Counted from the stretch's first letter, positions 36,954-48,533 are shown. The stretch: DNA of 64,000 nt from Plasmodium brasilianum (GCF_023973825.1 NC_090123.1:1161501-1225500); one strand, 5' to 3'. Made by a program: numbers and translations. Notes: generated by a model from the sequence alone, not told the origin.

Positions 36954-38758
36954 TTAAGAGACAATATCGTTAATCTTCTCCTTAAATTTGTTGATGTTAT
37001 CATAAAATTTATCAAGAACATATAGAGGGACGTCAAGAGCTTCTTTTATGTAAGTATTAGAGCAAAATTCATTATCTTCCAGTTTTTCTTTGTCTATAAG
37101 GTGGGAGGGGAATCAGGGGAATGGAATTAAAAGTGAGGGATAAATATTACTGCGGAGATTTCGCGCTAGAGTGCTCATGGGTGTGTATACGCACATGTGT
37201 ACGCGTATGTATGTACGTATGTATGCAAATGTAAGTATATGAAAATACACGTATGCAGGTATGTACGCGTACATATTTGTACGTATGTGCACTTCTCATA
37301 TGTGCAATGTTTTGCTTAAAAGGGTATCCCGTATTAAGGGAAGCTCTTCACACATGTTTGCACTTGTGAAGAAGGAAATTAGAAGGGTGTATAAGTGAAC
37401 GAATGAAAAGGACGAATAACCGCTAATGATCGAAATCGAGCAAAAAAGGAAGGTGTGTTTTAATTTATTAAAGTGCAAAGATCATAAATATTACCCTGTA
37501 TCACTTCATCACTGGTAGAAAATAAGTGTGTTGGTGATATGGCTGTAAAGCTATTGGTAAAGGTTAAATTTACAGGAAAAGAGGAAAATAAAAAAAGGTA
37601 TTCAAACATATGATAAATGGAAAAAATATTGTCAAACATGTATTTTATTATATACTTCGCTTCATCATATTGTAAAAGTATAATTTCCTTTTCGTCATAA
37701 TTTTCTGTATTTATATCGGTCATGTGTACATTGTTGTCTTCTAAATTATTATTATTTTTATATTTATTATAATGCTGGTTTGAATTATCAGTTTCTCCTA
37801 CGAATTTAGTCTTTATGTTCTTTTCATCAACACATGTTTCTTTAGGTAAACTATTCCTACTGGCTTTATTGCCTACATCTTTGTTACTCCTTCCTTTGTC
37901 ACTCCTCCCTTTGATGCTACTTCTTATTTTCTCACCCATATTCTTATCATCCTCCGTTGTCCTTTTATTTTGTTCAATACATTCTCTATTTAAACTGTCG
38001 ACTGTTGGAATGTCTAATTCAGCCGAATTGGCGATTCTTACCTTTTCTACTGACTCTTCATGATATTTAATATTTTTCTCTAACAAACTTATAAAATAGT
38101 TTACAGTTTTTTTTTTTTTATTATTTTTTTTCCCTTTTAAATTTTCCATAATTTTATGCAAAGTCATAATTACAATTGATATAAATAGATTTAATTTGTA
38201 TATATTTAATTTTATTTTATTTGCGTATATGATGGCGTCCATTATTATTTGTGTTAATAACTTATGCTTTTTTGTGTATTTCATATTGTTTTCATTCTTG
38301 TATAAATATTTAAATATTTCTCTACTAATCAGTTCGTTCTCATCATTTATGTATTTTTCACTGAAGAAATGATTATTTTTACCATTTTTTTTTTTTTTTT
38401 CTTCTCCTTCCTTTAACTCGTTTGTATTTAAAGAAGATAACAAACTAGTGGTTTTTTTAATTTCCTTTTCATCACCTTGCCTGTTCATATTGTTTACGTC
38501 TGACATTTCATTCTTTGGACATTCTTCTTCCTCATGAGTAGATAACAGCAAATCGTCATCTTTTTTTTCTTTTTCTACCCTACTTTTCGTTATCAAATAA
38601 TCATTTGAATTGAAAAATAAATTATTCGAGCTACCCAAAGTTAACAATTTGTAAGATCCTCCTTTTACTGCTCGGACAGTTTTAAGAAGATTCAATATTT
38701 CTTCTAAATTTTCTATGGAAAAGAAAAGTACTATGTCTTCACGATAGCATTTTTCCAT
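36954..38758 (-). CDS. Conserved-type protein, unknown function; two exons
   Basis: Not recognised. Exon 1 is 38758-37495 and exon 2 is 37093-36954. The donor is G|GTAATATT at 37494, the acceptor is TTATAG ending at 37094, and the junction is in phase 1. Exon 2 adds 46 residues of good coding character (FCSNTYIKEALDVPLYVLDK) and ends TAA. Total 467 residues. The N-terminus (REDIVLFFSIENLEEILNLL) and the segment around residues 150-225 (LLTQIIMDAIIYANKIKLNI, then MTLHKIMENLKGKK) look helical and folded. Between them, and at about 235-345, lie charged low-complexity inserts. The C-terminal part (YDEAKYIIKYMFDNIFSIYH) is again hydrophobic and helical. There is no signal peptide. The exon 1 stop frame alone would end after 11 intron-coded residues. 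Confidence 0.75.
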
Positions 38759-39385
38759 AGTTGCAGTTTTTCAAGCAAAATAAGAGGCGTATGAAAAGTG
38801 CAGACACGGCTTTGGCTAATTAAAAGAGAGTGTTTTAAAGTTCCTTTTTATCTTCATATCGTTTTACAAGCTCGTACAATATTTACTGTGCATATTATTA
38901 TGCAGACTCGTACAATATTTACTGTGCATATTATTTTGCAGACTCGTACAATATTTACTGTGCATATTATTTTGCAGACTCGTACAATATTTACTGTGCA
39001 TATTATTTTGCAGACTCGTACAATATTTACTGTGCATATTATTTTGCAGACTCGTACAATATTTACTGTGCATATTATTTTGCAGACTCGTACAATATTT
39101 ACTGTGCATATTATTTTACAGACTTTTATGCTTTTTTTTTTTTTTTTATATCCATCCGCAACGAGGCAGCAAATACCCGTGCGCGGGTAAGTATATATAT
39201 ATATATGTATACGTTTATACGTATATTTGCACGCTCACATGCTCGTATGTGTACATTGCGTGCTAAAAAGTACAGTCCAATAGCACTTTATTCAAACTAA
39301 ATTATGTTAAATGGACGCAAAAATATTTGTGTGTATTCACAAATGTGGAGAGAAAAAAAAACATGCACATGCAAGAAATTATATG

Positions 39386-39419
<34 letters not shown>

Positions 39420-40174
39420 ATAAATCATTTACTTGTAATATTGTACCTTATAAAAATATTCTGTATGAGCAAAAATTTAGAATTTCTATCCTGAACAGTG
39501 CAGGAAGATTTTACATTTCTAATAACAGCGAAATGCACATACCTTTATGAGAGGAGAAAAAAAGGTATTGTAATAGATACTATTACTTGAAAATAAAAAT
39601 ATACTTTTGATAAAAAAAAAGCGATACCTTTAATTTAAATGTTTTTTGTGTTCAAAAAAAGGCGATACCTTTAATTTAATTCATTTTTTTTTTTTTTTTT
39701 TTTGTTTTCTTCCCTTTAAGAGAAAATAGAGTACTCACAAAAAATTTGAGAAAAACAACTAACATTGCTTGCTAAGGTTGAAAAATATAACCTGTTCAGA
39801 ACTCAAAAAATATCAGGAATGTAAAATATAGATCAAAAAGAAAAAAAAAAAAAATAAAAGACGTATCTACATTTACATAAAATGAAAAATGCATTTTCAC
39901 ACTTCCAATTGTTAAGATTTGAGAAATTACCTACAGTTGAACGAGGGGAAAAGAATAATTGTTAGCCCCATTGTGTAGAGGAGCGTACTTTTTATTTGCT
40001 TCTTCATGTATACATGTACGTCTACATATACCTATACGCGTACTTTCTTTCATATGCTATTCATAAAAATGCATATTTTTTCTCCTCAAATGGGGCAGCT
40101 CTTAAAGCAAAACAACAAAATTGCGCTTGAGAACTTTCTTCATTAGTGTAATATGCCTTATCAGGTGAGGAAAA
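38759..40174. other. Divergent intergenic region
   Basis: About 1.4 kb between the starts of the 467-residue gene (minus) and the COA1-like gene (plus). It carries a 36-bp minisatellite (38868-39123), T runs at 39130-39147 and 39687-39704, A runs at 39392-39411 and 39839-39854, and a duplicated GCGATACCTTTAATTTAA motif (about 39622 and 39662). A 79-codon frame at 39311-39550 is not convincing. Confidence 0.5.
38868..39123. repeat. 36-bp minisatellite
   Basis: About seven near-perfect copies of a 36-bp unit with the core ACTCGTACAATATTTACTG followed by TGCATATTATTTTGCAG. The unit length is a multiple of three, so it gives open frames on both strands, but it is intergenic and close to a gene start (38758). 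Confidence 0.92.
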
Positions 40175-40885
40175 ATGAAAATGAAAAATTATGGGGTATT
40201 TTTTTGGAATATGTATAAGAGGAAAATGTCTTCTCCGTCTGTAGGAAGTACCACAGAAAAGCAAATCACCTCGTCAGTAAAAACAAAAGTAGATGGTGAG
40301 AAGCAAGTACCCCCTTTGTCATATAAAGGAAAAAACAAAAAAAAAAAAAATTTATTTGTTTTAAACAAAGATCAGTCTAAATATTTAGTTAACAAAGAAT
40401 ATATAAGTTATATGATGATAAAAACATTTTTAAAGGATTATAAGGTACATATCACATATTACACAGTTTTATTATCTCTTTTTTCCGTATTTTCATATTG
40501 TGTTATTAACTTATTATTGATGATTTTTGAAGAGCCATTAGCCGTAAAAATAGTAAAAGAGCATGTTTTAAAAGATAAAAAATTAGTTGATGAATACGAA
40601 GAAGTGATATTTTCAAAATTTTGGACAGGATATATAAATGAAAGCAATGCTAGTATAGTTATTAACATCAAAAGTAAAAAACACAACAAAAAAAAAGGGA
40701 AGATTATAAGCACTTTACGTAAACAAAAAGACAAATGGCACATTAAAACATTAACATACTATAATGTAAAAAAAAATGATAATTTGGATACAGATGATTT
40801 GAAAACGGTAGCAGAAAATGCAAAACAGAGTGCTGTATGTCCAATGAACAACACTTCGTTTCTCAAGGGGAAAATTAAAAATTAG
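40175..40885 (+). CDS. COA1/TIM21-like mitochondrial inner-membrane protein (putative)
   Basis: 236 residues in a single exon. A basic, low-acidity N-terminus (MKMKNYGVFFWNMYKRKM) fits a mitochondrial presequence. One membrane segment lies near residues 95-115 (VLLSLFSVFSYCVINLLLMI). After it comes a small alpha-beta domain: a helix (VKIVKEHVLKDKKLVDEYEE), a strand with GYINESNASIVINI, a basic loop, and strands around KDKWHIKTLTYYNV. This order (TM, helix, then strands ending in a W-x-hydrophobic strand) is typical of the COA1/TIM21 fold used in cytochrome oxidase assembly or presequence translocation. The match is by pattern, not by invariant residues, so COA1 and TIM21 cannot be told apart here. 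The C-terminus is polar. Confidence 0.6.
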   Translation: MKMKNYGVFFWNMYKRKMSSPSVGSTTEKQITSSVKTKVDGEKQVPPLSYKGKNKKKKNLFVLNKDQSKYLVNKEYISYMMIKTFLKDYKVHITYYTVLLSLFSVFSYCVINLLLMIFEEPLAVKIVKEHVLKDKKLVDEYEEVIFSKFWTGYINESNASIVINIKSKKHNKKKGKIISTLRKQKDKWHIKTLTYYNVKKNDNLDTDDLKTVAENAKQSAVCPMNNTSFLKGKIKN

Positions 40886-41219
40886 CGACCATGTTTTTTG
40901 CATATGGCAATTATCGTTTTGCATTAGATATTTATCGTTTTGCATTAGATAATTATCGTTTTGCATTAGATAATTATCGTTTTGCATTAGATAATTATCG
41001 TTTTGCATTAGATAATTATCGTTTTGCATTAGATAATTATCGTTTTGCATTAGATAATTATCGTTTTGCATTAAATAATTATCGTTTTGCATTAGATAAT
41101 TATCGTTTTGCATTAGATAATTATCGTTTTGCATTAAATAATTATCGTTTTGCATTAGATAATTATCGTTTTGCTTTAGATAATTATCGTTTTGCATTAA
41201 ATAATTATCATTTTGCATG

Positions 41220-41265
<46 letters not shown>

Positions 41266-41549
41266 CTTGTTAATTCTTAACTGGTTATACGCAAAAGACT
41301 GCAAAAAGGGGATATCCCTTATGTCATCATTTTATTTCGTGTAGTATATTTGTCTCTAAGTATTTTATTTTGTCCTGCACAGAAAAGAAAAAAATCATTC
41401 ACGTGTGTGTGTATGCACTGTGCCATTTCAGCAAGAAATGTGTAACAAACGAGTGTGCACAGTTTTATTTGTTTTTCGCGCTATTCACATATTATTTTGT
41501 CTTTTCGAGCTTTTCATTCCTTCATGTTTTTTTTTTTTTTTTTTTTTTT
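40886..41549. other. Convergent intergenic region
   Basis: About 660 bp between two 3' ends, mostly filled by a 21-bp minisatellite (40905-41218), a T45-class run (41223-41265) and a second T22-class run just before the RAP gene stop (41527-41550). Confidence 0.65.
40905..41218. repeat. 21-bp minisatellite
   Basis: About 15 copies of a 21-bp unit with core TTATCGTTTTGCATTAGAT. Variants are rare (TAAAT for TAGAT, one CTTTA, first unit ATATT). It starts about 20 bases after the COA1-like stop codon and runs into a long T tract, so it lies in the likely 3' UTR. Confidence 0.93.
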
Positions 41550-43057
41550 TCAAACCTCCTTTGACTTGTTTTTCCAGTCCATGTATTCGATTGTAATAAC
41601 CTATTTATAAAAAAGGACAAGCAAAAAGAGATATATATGGTTGCATACATACGGGTTCGTATAAATATGTATGTATGTGCATATATGCATATTTGTCAGT
41701 GCTTATATATAGCAAACTCAATTGCACAAACGTGAAAGACATACTATTTGTTTGTTGGAGTTTTCACGTCTTACTTTCCAGTTAAGCTTATTTAAAATAT
41801 AGTACTTAAGGGAACTTTTGGTATTTATTTTTCCTCCAAAAGTGTAATAATGCATGAATCCGTTAATCTCAATACAAATCTAGGAATAGAAATAAGGAAA
41901 AGGTTGACAGTCGCGGTAAAAATTTGGTCCGCACGTATGTACGTGCGTGTGTGTGTATTAACATGTCCATGTTCATACGCTTATTTGCGCATTATGCAGA
42001 TATGCATGCGTGCACCGCAGCGTGCACTGCAGAGTACCCTCTTTTTTTTTATGGCAAAATCCAGCATATAAGGACCTACAGGTAGTTCCCTCTCAGCACG
42101 TAATCCTATTTCTTTGAAAATCTTCTCAACCTGCTGCTGTATCTTTGAAACCGTAATAATATTTCTAATATTTTTCTTTTCAATTTTGTTTATAGCGTCT
42201 TGGCAGTTTTCCCCCATGTTCTTCAAAAGATATAACACTATGTGTACCTAAAAAGATGTTGGGAGAAAAATTGCATTGTATGATCGCGTATGAATAGGTA
42301 CATGCATACGTACAAATAAACATATGTGTGTATATATAAATAAATATATGTATGTGTGTGTGTAAATATATATATATATAAGCGTGTGTACATATATATA
42401 TAAGTGTGTGTACATATATATATAAGTGTGTGTACATATATATATAAGTGTGTGTACATATATATATAAGTGTGTGTACATATATATATATATATGTGTG
42501 TACATATATATATAAGTGTGCGTGTGGGTATATGTATCTATGTGTGCATGCTGACACGCCGCACTTGTTTACCCATCTTTCTGCATATTCGCCCCCTTTT
42601 TCCTACCTGCTTCAGTTCCTCATTTTTAAGTTTACTTATATTACTTAACAACAAACTTACTATAGTCTTTAATACATCATTCAGTATTTCATCTCTTAAT
42701 GAATTAGTGGCAATCCATAAGGCAATAGAATAAGAAATATTGCACAAATATTTAATTTCAAACTGTTCATAATTATTATATACATGTTCTTTTATCAAAT
42801 TAAAATACATTCCATAATTCAGATTTAGCATGGATAAGCTTAGCAATATTGTAGTTAGTACCCCCTTGTCCTTTAAAAAAAAAAAAAAAAAGGAAAAAAA
42901 TAAAGAAAAAAGAAAAAATGAAAAAACAAAATAAAGACATGGAAAATAAAAAAAAATTATTCAACGGTGCCTCTAAATCCTCGAATCAATTTGGACAAAC
43001 ATACGTTCGCTTTTACTCGACACGCGTACATACATAAGGTATAAATAAATATCTGTC

Positions 43058-43130
<73 letters not shown>

Positions 43131-43131
43131 G

Positions 43132-43196
<65 letters not shown>

Positions 43197-43197
43197 G

Positions 43198-43247
<50 letters not shown>

Positions 43248-43909
43248 CGTGCATGCACGTGGGCTCGACGCCTCCTCCCGTTTGTACACCCCACCTGATC
43301 GATTATGGGCATAAAACACGAGTTAAGAACTTGGCATATTTGGCGAACTGTTTCGGAGTCGTTGTAATTATATTTGTTGTAGATAAACAAGATCATTGAT
43401 AAATCAAATAAGGAAAATTTGTTTAGTGCATCTTTTATATAATACTCAGTAAAAAAGGTTAACATATTTATGTCTAGTGATGCCGTTTTATGAAGATCTA
43501 TTAGTAGCTGTGTTAATATCCTTGTATTCATTGAAGGCTTCTTATTCATAATAATTTTTACAAAACTGTTGTATAGGGAATATTTTGTAAAATTCAGTTT
43601 GCAAAAGGTGTGTAAAACCAAATATATATCATCAATAGTTAGTTCATTTATAAATTTTTTTAATAAATTACTTACATGATTTAGCACATGCTTCTCTTTA
43701 TAATTTATTATCTGTATATTCTTTATTAAAAAAATTATTTTCTCCTTACTCATTTCTTCACTGGTATTATTGAAACAAATAGCTCGTACACTTTTTCCAT
43801 TTGTACAAGTCGGACTGTTCAATATACTAGCACTATAACGATGCACAAATTGGCGATGAAAGCGAATACATTTTCTTCCACTTAATCCTTTAGCAGTTTG
43901 CAAAATCAT
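41550..43909 (-). CDS. RAP-domain protein, probably mitochondrial; five exons
   Basis: RAP proteins are organellar RNA-binding proteins, expanded in apicomplexans and linked to mitochondrial rRNA processing. Exons: 43909-43295, 42870-42607, 42247-42038, 41879-41775, 41600-41550; all junctions are phase 0 with GT donors and AG acceptors. Total 414 residues. The frame continues upstream to 43975 without ATG, so I start at Met 43909. The N-terminus ([20 protein letters not shown]) is an excellent mitochondrial presequence. Residues 40-290 are helical repeats typical of the region before RAP ([39 protein letters not shown]). The RAP domain spans exons 3-5: [17 protein letters not shown], then [12 protein letters not shown], then LNWK, then [16 protein letters not shown] and stop. 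Core motifs are intact. Introns carry microsatellites. Confidence 0.88.
42355..42520. repeat. 22-bp [24 protein letters not shown] repeat in a RAP-gene intron
   Basis: Six to seven copies of TGTGTACATATATATA(TA)AG lie in the intron between exons 2 and 3. This explains the many short Tyr/Ile/His-rich frames there. Confidence 0.85.
43058..43246. repeat. (TATGTA)n hexamer array in RAP-gene intron 1
   Basis: About 30 hexamer units of TATGTA with two TATGTG interruptions. It fills much of the intron at 42871-43294. Confidence 0.92.
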
Positions 43910-43999
43910 TCTTGGCAAAGAGGTCCACGTGATGTTTTGCTCTTTCCTGGAGTGAGTGCGGCGAGAAACGGGCAAAAAAAAAAAAAAAAAAAGAACTGA

Positions 44000-44130
44000 A
44001 GCAGTAGCAGTAGCAGTAGTAGTAGCAGTAGCAGTAGCAGTAGCAGTAGTAGTAGCAGTAGCAGTAGCAGTAGCAGTAGCAGTAGTAGTAGCAGTAGCAG
44101 TGGCAGTGGCAGTGGCAGTGGCAATGGCAG
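44000..44130. repeat. GCAGTA / GTAGTA trinucleotide tract
   Basis: AGTAGC-type triplets, ending in GGCAGT units. It is about 90 bases upstream of the RAP gene start codon and is open in several frames. Confidence 0.85.
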
Positions 44131-44599
44131 TAATAATAATATAGCTAGCACAAGGAAAAAAAGGAATGCCCGTTCGAATGAGTTAACAAAAAAAAAAAAA
44201 AAAAAAAATACAGACGCGGAATGGAGAGAAAAAGCGATAAGAGAAAGAATTAAAGTTTAGTCAAAAGCTTATTGTAATCCCATGCAAATTGCACAGTTGC
44301 GTACACTTTTATGTATTTTTTTTTTTTTTTGGGCATTCTCAGTTCCATCCACAGTCGTCAAGCATATACGGGCATGCATATACATACATATGCTCATTCT
44401 TCTCAGGGGCAGCAAGTTATATACATATATTTGTATATATTGCAAAGGAACTTCCGGCAAAACTGAAGTGTGCAGTATAACCCTCTGACTAACGCACTTT
44501 TTACGATCATCTTTTTTATAGCATTAATGCTTTCGCGAGGGTACGAAATGGATGATGTATTGGAAAAAAAAAAAAAAAAAAAAAAAGAAAGCAAAAAAT

Positions 44600-44985
44600 T
44601 AAATGAAGCATAATTAGCTAAATAAAGCAGAAGTAGCAAAATGAAGCATAATTAGCTTAATAAAGCAGAATTAGCAAAATGAAGCATAATTAGCTTAATA
44701 AAGCTGAAGTAGCAAAATGAAGCATAATTAGCTTAATAAAGCTGAAGTAGCTAAATAAAGCTGAAGTAGCAAAATAAAGCAGAAGTAGCAAAATAAAGCA
44801 GAAGTAGCAAAATAAAGCAGAAGTAGCAAAATAAAGCAGAAGTAGCAAAATAAAGCAGAAGTAGCAAAATAAAGCAGAAGTAGCTAAATAAAGCAGAAGT
44901 AGCTAAATAAAGCAGAAGTAGCTAAATAAAGCAGAAGTAGCTAAATAAAGCAGAAGTAGCAAAATGCAGCAAAAACAGCAAAATA
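44600..44985. repeat. 19-bp minisatellite with 37-38-bp higher-order part
   Basis: The right half repeats a 19-bp unit, AGCAGAAGTAGCAAAATAA, about eleven times (with CTAAA for CAAAA variants). The left half alternates this with a related AGCATAATTAGCTTAATAA half-unit, forming a 37-38-bp higher-order repeat. Confidence 0.9.
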
Positions 44986-45126
44986 AATAAAACGAGCAAA
45001 CGTTCGATACGACCGGCTTCAAACGCACCATGTAGTGACGTGCTTCACTACAATGTTACACGTGTACAAATACGTGCGCAACTAAGAGCAAGTACGTCAA
45101 TCCAAGTGCTGCCCAAACGTTCGAAA

Positions 45127-46698
45127 ATGACTGCTATATATTTGCGTATAAGACGGATCAGAGGAATGCACGGGTATGTGTGCAAGCGGAATAGAATGCA
45201 TCTTCACACAGGAGTGAAATACTACGATAGGGAAAAAAATATAGTGAACAAGCTATTAGAGAAATACAAAAATTTAAGATATGATGATAAAATGAATTTA
45301 ATAAAAGATCAATTGAAAAATATTAAGGAGAGGGATATCAAGGTTATTTATGATTTCACTGTGGGTTGTGTAGAAGGGCAAGGATTGAATAAAGAACATG
45401 ATGCGACACAAGATACAGTTCAAAATAAACGGAAAAGTAAACTGATGAAGCTAAGGAAACCTTCTTTTGTACAAGAAAAACGTGGGAAAAAGAGAATCAA
45501 TAACGATATAACAATGATGGATATATATGAAGAAAGAACTAGTTTAGAAAAAGAAAAAGAGTTAAAACATATAGAGAAATACACTCTTATTGAAGACTTG
45601 TATAAATCTTATATATATAGCAAAGCTTTTACTCTACTGAACAGCCAGTATAGGACGAAACACAGCATATCAAACAGTTTTATACATATTATGATTAACA
45701 CTTTGAGAAAACATATTTTAGATAAAGTAAAACCGACATTAATAAACGAATTTGCCGTATATACAAATCCTTATATGCTATTTAAAAATGCATTATTTAA
45801 TTTTATTCTTCATCAGTATGTTAAAAATCCTTACGAAGAGAGTTTAATAGAAAGCTATATGAACAGAAAAATTAATTTAACTGTTTTAAAAATAAATAGT
45901 GCCGATGTACCTGTTGAGGTATATGAACCTTTAGTTTCTTTTAGAGGAGATATACATTACAGCTATGATTTTAAAGAGAAATTTAAAGAAAGCATTACCA
46001 CATCATTAAAAATTTTAAGCGCTATAATGAAGAATGCAACAAATGAGAATAAACACCAAGATAAGAAGGAATGTCCACATGAAAAGTGGCAACACTCATC
46101 TACCGGGAAAGAATTGTTAAATGATGGTTCATCTTATGAGCACGCTGATATGAAGGATGGAGAAAAAAAAATGTATAAAGACAAGAATACTACTGGATTT
46201 ATAAACGAAATATTAAAAATTCTACCAGAGAATACTAAGTATTATTATGATAATTATCCCTTTTATAACTTAAAATCGTTTAAAACGAATATACAAAAAA
46301 AATATGTCGGTGGAATAAAAAATAGTAAACCAATAAACACAGAAGAAGAAGAATTGAGCTATATGAGATACCCGACCTTACAGTGTGTTGCTCATTCCTT
46401 GCCAAAGGATATCAAGTATAGAAATAATGTCGTTCATACTATTAAGGTACTAGAGAGATCAAAGTATTGGGATTATACTAGCAAAATAAAAGCTATAAAC
46501 ACCTTAATTGACGTTTGGAATAATATGCATTCTAGTGAACATTATGAAAACTTACTGGATAAATCTCTACCAGTTATTTACTCAAAAGATATGTTAAGAA
46601 AGACAAGAACGAGAAAAGAAACCTATAACCAAGGTATCACGTACATTCAATCGCTAACTACGCAGAAGCCCCTGCACATGCGCACGAAGAAGGGCTAA
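45127..46698 (+). CDS. Probable organellar protein, unknown function
   Basis: Not recognised. The frame opens at 45040, but only with a non-ATG codon; the first ATG is at 45127 and gives 523 residues. The first 30 residues (MTAIYLRIRRIRGMHGYVCK, then RNRMHLHTG) are Arg-rich without Asp or Glu, which fits a mitochondrial presequence. The middle is helical and Lys-rich (NIVNKLLEKYKNLRYDDKMN, LIEDLYKSYIYSKAFTLLNS), followed by a more ordered block around residues 260-310 (VPVEVYEPLVSFRGDIHYSY). A charged insert lies near 335-375. The C-terminal 120 residues again look folded (YPTLQCVAHSLPKDIKYRNN, then KVLERSKYWDYTSKIKAINT). It has no membrane segment. A lineage-specific mitoribosomal or mitochondrial complex subunit is a guess. 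Confidence 0.75.
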   Translation: MTAIYLRIRRIRGMHGYVCKRNRMHLHTGVKYYDREKNIVNKLLEKYKNLRYDDKMNLIKDQLKNIKERDIKVIYDFTVGCVEGQGLNKEHDATQDTVQNKRKSKLMKLRKPSFVQEKRGKKRINNDITMMDIYEERTSLEKEKELKHIEKYTLIEDLYKSYIYSKAFTLLNSQYRTKHSISNSFIHIMINTLRKHILDKVKPTLINEFAVYTNPYMLFKNALFNFILHQYVKNPYEESLIESYMNRKINLTVLKINSADVPVEVYEPLVSFRGDIHYSYDFKEKFKESITTSLKILSAIMKNATNENKHQDKKECPHEKWQHSSTGKELLNDGSSYEHADMKDGEKKMYKDKNTTGFINEILKILPENTKYYYDNYPFYNLKSFKTNIQKKYVGGIKNSKPINTEEEELSYMRYPTLQCVAHSLPKDIKYRNNVVHTIKVLERSKYWDYTSKIKAINTLIDVWNNMHSSEHYENLLDKSLPVIYSKDMLRKTRTRKETYNQGITYIQSLTTQKPLHMRTKKG

Positions 46699-47131
46699 GC
46701 TAGGTTTGCACGCGGGAACGATGTGCATTGTGCATATATATATATATGTAGCATATATATATATGTAGGATATATATATATATGTAGTATATATATATAT
46801 GTATGTATGCGCACAAGTAAATATTTAAGCACTTATTTACTAATATATATACATTTATTTGCCGCATATAGTTTTTTTTTTTTTTTTTTTCCCGTTTGCA
46901 AAATGGGCCTTTGTCATTTGGCCTCTTTTAAAAATTTCCAAAAGAGATAAATTTTATGCTCATTGCATCATTTTTTTTTTTTTTTATAATTAGCAAAGTG
47001 GCACTCCTCCCTGATTGCATGCTTTGCGACGTATTATTTATAAAAATCATTCGCTCATTAAATGATTGTTTATTTATGTTCCTATCATATATATTATTAC
47101 TATCTGTTGATATATATGTTCATATATATAT

Positions 47132-47185
<54 letters not shown>

Positions 47186-48116
47186 CTTTCCCAAAGGAAC
47201 TCCATTGTCCATCCTCCGTTTTTGTTATACATTTTAATTATGTACAGTCGTAACAGTCTCATGCATTCATGCACAATAATTAATAAAATAAAAAATAATC
47301 GTACAGTCATAAGTACATTAATTAAATAGTACAGTGGCGCACATTTAAAATTTTACTACTCCCATTCCGTATGTAACTATAGCACTGTATTTGTGCGTAC
47401 TGTACATGATACCCAAGCGCACGTATTGGGGTAAAATTAATACAAATATATACATATATATATATATGCTTATGTATTATGTATATATGTATGTATACAT
47501 ATTCGAAGCATATTATTTGGGCTGTAGTATTTTTAATTAAGCAGAGGTCAGCCAAAATTTATGTATGATACAAATAATATACACGAATGTACATCCTATA
47601 CACTGAACAAAACGCAGACAGATATATAATAAGTACTTTTTAAATAAATGCGCGATGTACTAAAAAACTTTTCCTTTTTACCATCCCCCTCCCGTATCCT
47701 ACTGCTATAAGTGTATATATATGTATATATATATATATATATACACAATATTATACTACTACGTATTATAATCAATAACTTATATATATATTTATATTAT
47801 TTTTTTTTTCTTAATTTTTCTATCCATAAATTTGTGCACAAATATACAAATACTGTCTTTTTTTTTTTTAATTTGTTCTTAACATAATTCAGTTTAGCTC
47901 TAGCTACAGTAGTAGCAGCTTTTTTTTTTTTTTTTTATTTTTCTTTATATTCTCTTTTCTTTTTTTTTCTTTTCCCACTTATGTAGTTTAAACCTTTCCA
48001 TAAAGGGAAAAGACTCGCACATATTTTTTCTGTTTATATATAAAAGGGGAAGAGGAAAAAAAATAAAAAAATAATATAAAAATAAAAATAAAAAAAAGAT
48101 TAAGATTGATAAAAAA

Positions 48117-48378
48117 AATTGAGAATAAATACAAAATTGAGAATAAATACAAAATTGAGAATAAATACAAAATTGAGAATAAATACAAAATTGAGAATAA
48201 ATACAAAATTGAGAATAAAAAAAAAATTGAGAATAAATACAAAATTGAGAATAAATACAAAATTGAGAATAAATACAAAATTGAGAATAAATACAAAATT
48301 GAGAATAAATACAAAATTGAGAATAAATACAAAATTGAGAATAAATACAAAATTGAGAATAAAAAAAAAATTGAGAAA
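48117..48378. repeat. 18-bp GAGAATAAATACAAAATT minisatellite
   Basis: About 14 copies, with two units changed to AAAAAAAA in place of TACAAAA. The period of 18 makes long frames on both strands (Ile-Glu-Asn-Lys-Tyr-Lys forward, Phe-Ser-Ile-Leu-Tyr-Leu reverse) that are not genes. Confidence 0.92.
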
Positions 48379-48492
48379 ATAAAACATTGAAAATAGCAAA
48401 AAAGAGATAACAAATGGAAAAAAAGAAAAAAAAATTAAAATATTATTAAACAAAGGGAAACGAACTATAAATATTCTTTTATATGCATTATA

Positions 48493-48533
<41 letters not shown>

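Larger units (their letters stand above)
43910..45126. other. Divergent intergenic region
   Basis: About 1.2 kb between the starts of the RAP gene (minus) and the 523-residue gene (plus). It holds an A18-class run (43975-43992), a GTAGCA/GTAGTA trinucleotide tract (44000-44130), two more A20-class runs and a 19-bp minisatellite (44600-44985). No gene is supported. Confidence 0.55.

Noticed and set aside
39311..39550. 79-codon plus-strand frame starting MDAKIFVC
   Set aside because: It crosses an A20-class run, has no recognisable domain and no upstream splice support. I briefly considered a small ribosomal protein (bL33-like), but the pattern does not hold.
43013..43294. Coding continuation of the RAP gene first exon through Tyr/Ile repeats to 43013
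   Set aside because: This is read-through of the intron hexamer array; the donor at 43294 and the phase-0 next exon at 42870 fit the RAP family better.
45040..45126. Earlier start of the 523-residue protein
   Set aside because: The frame is open, but no ATG occurs before 45127, and this stretch directly follows the repeat region.
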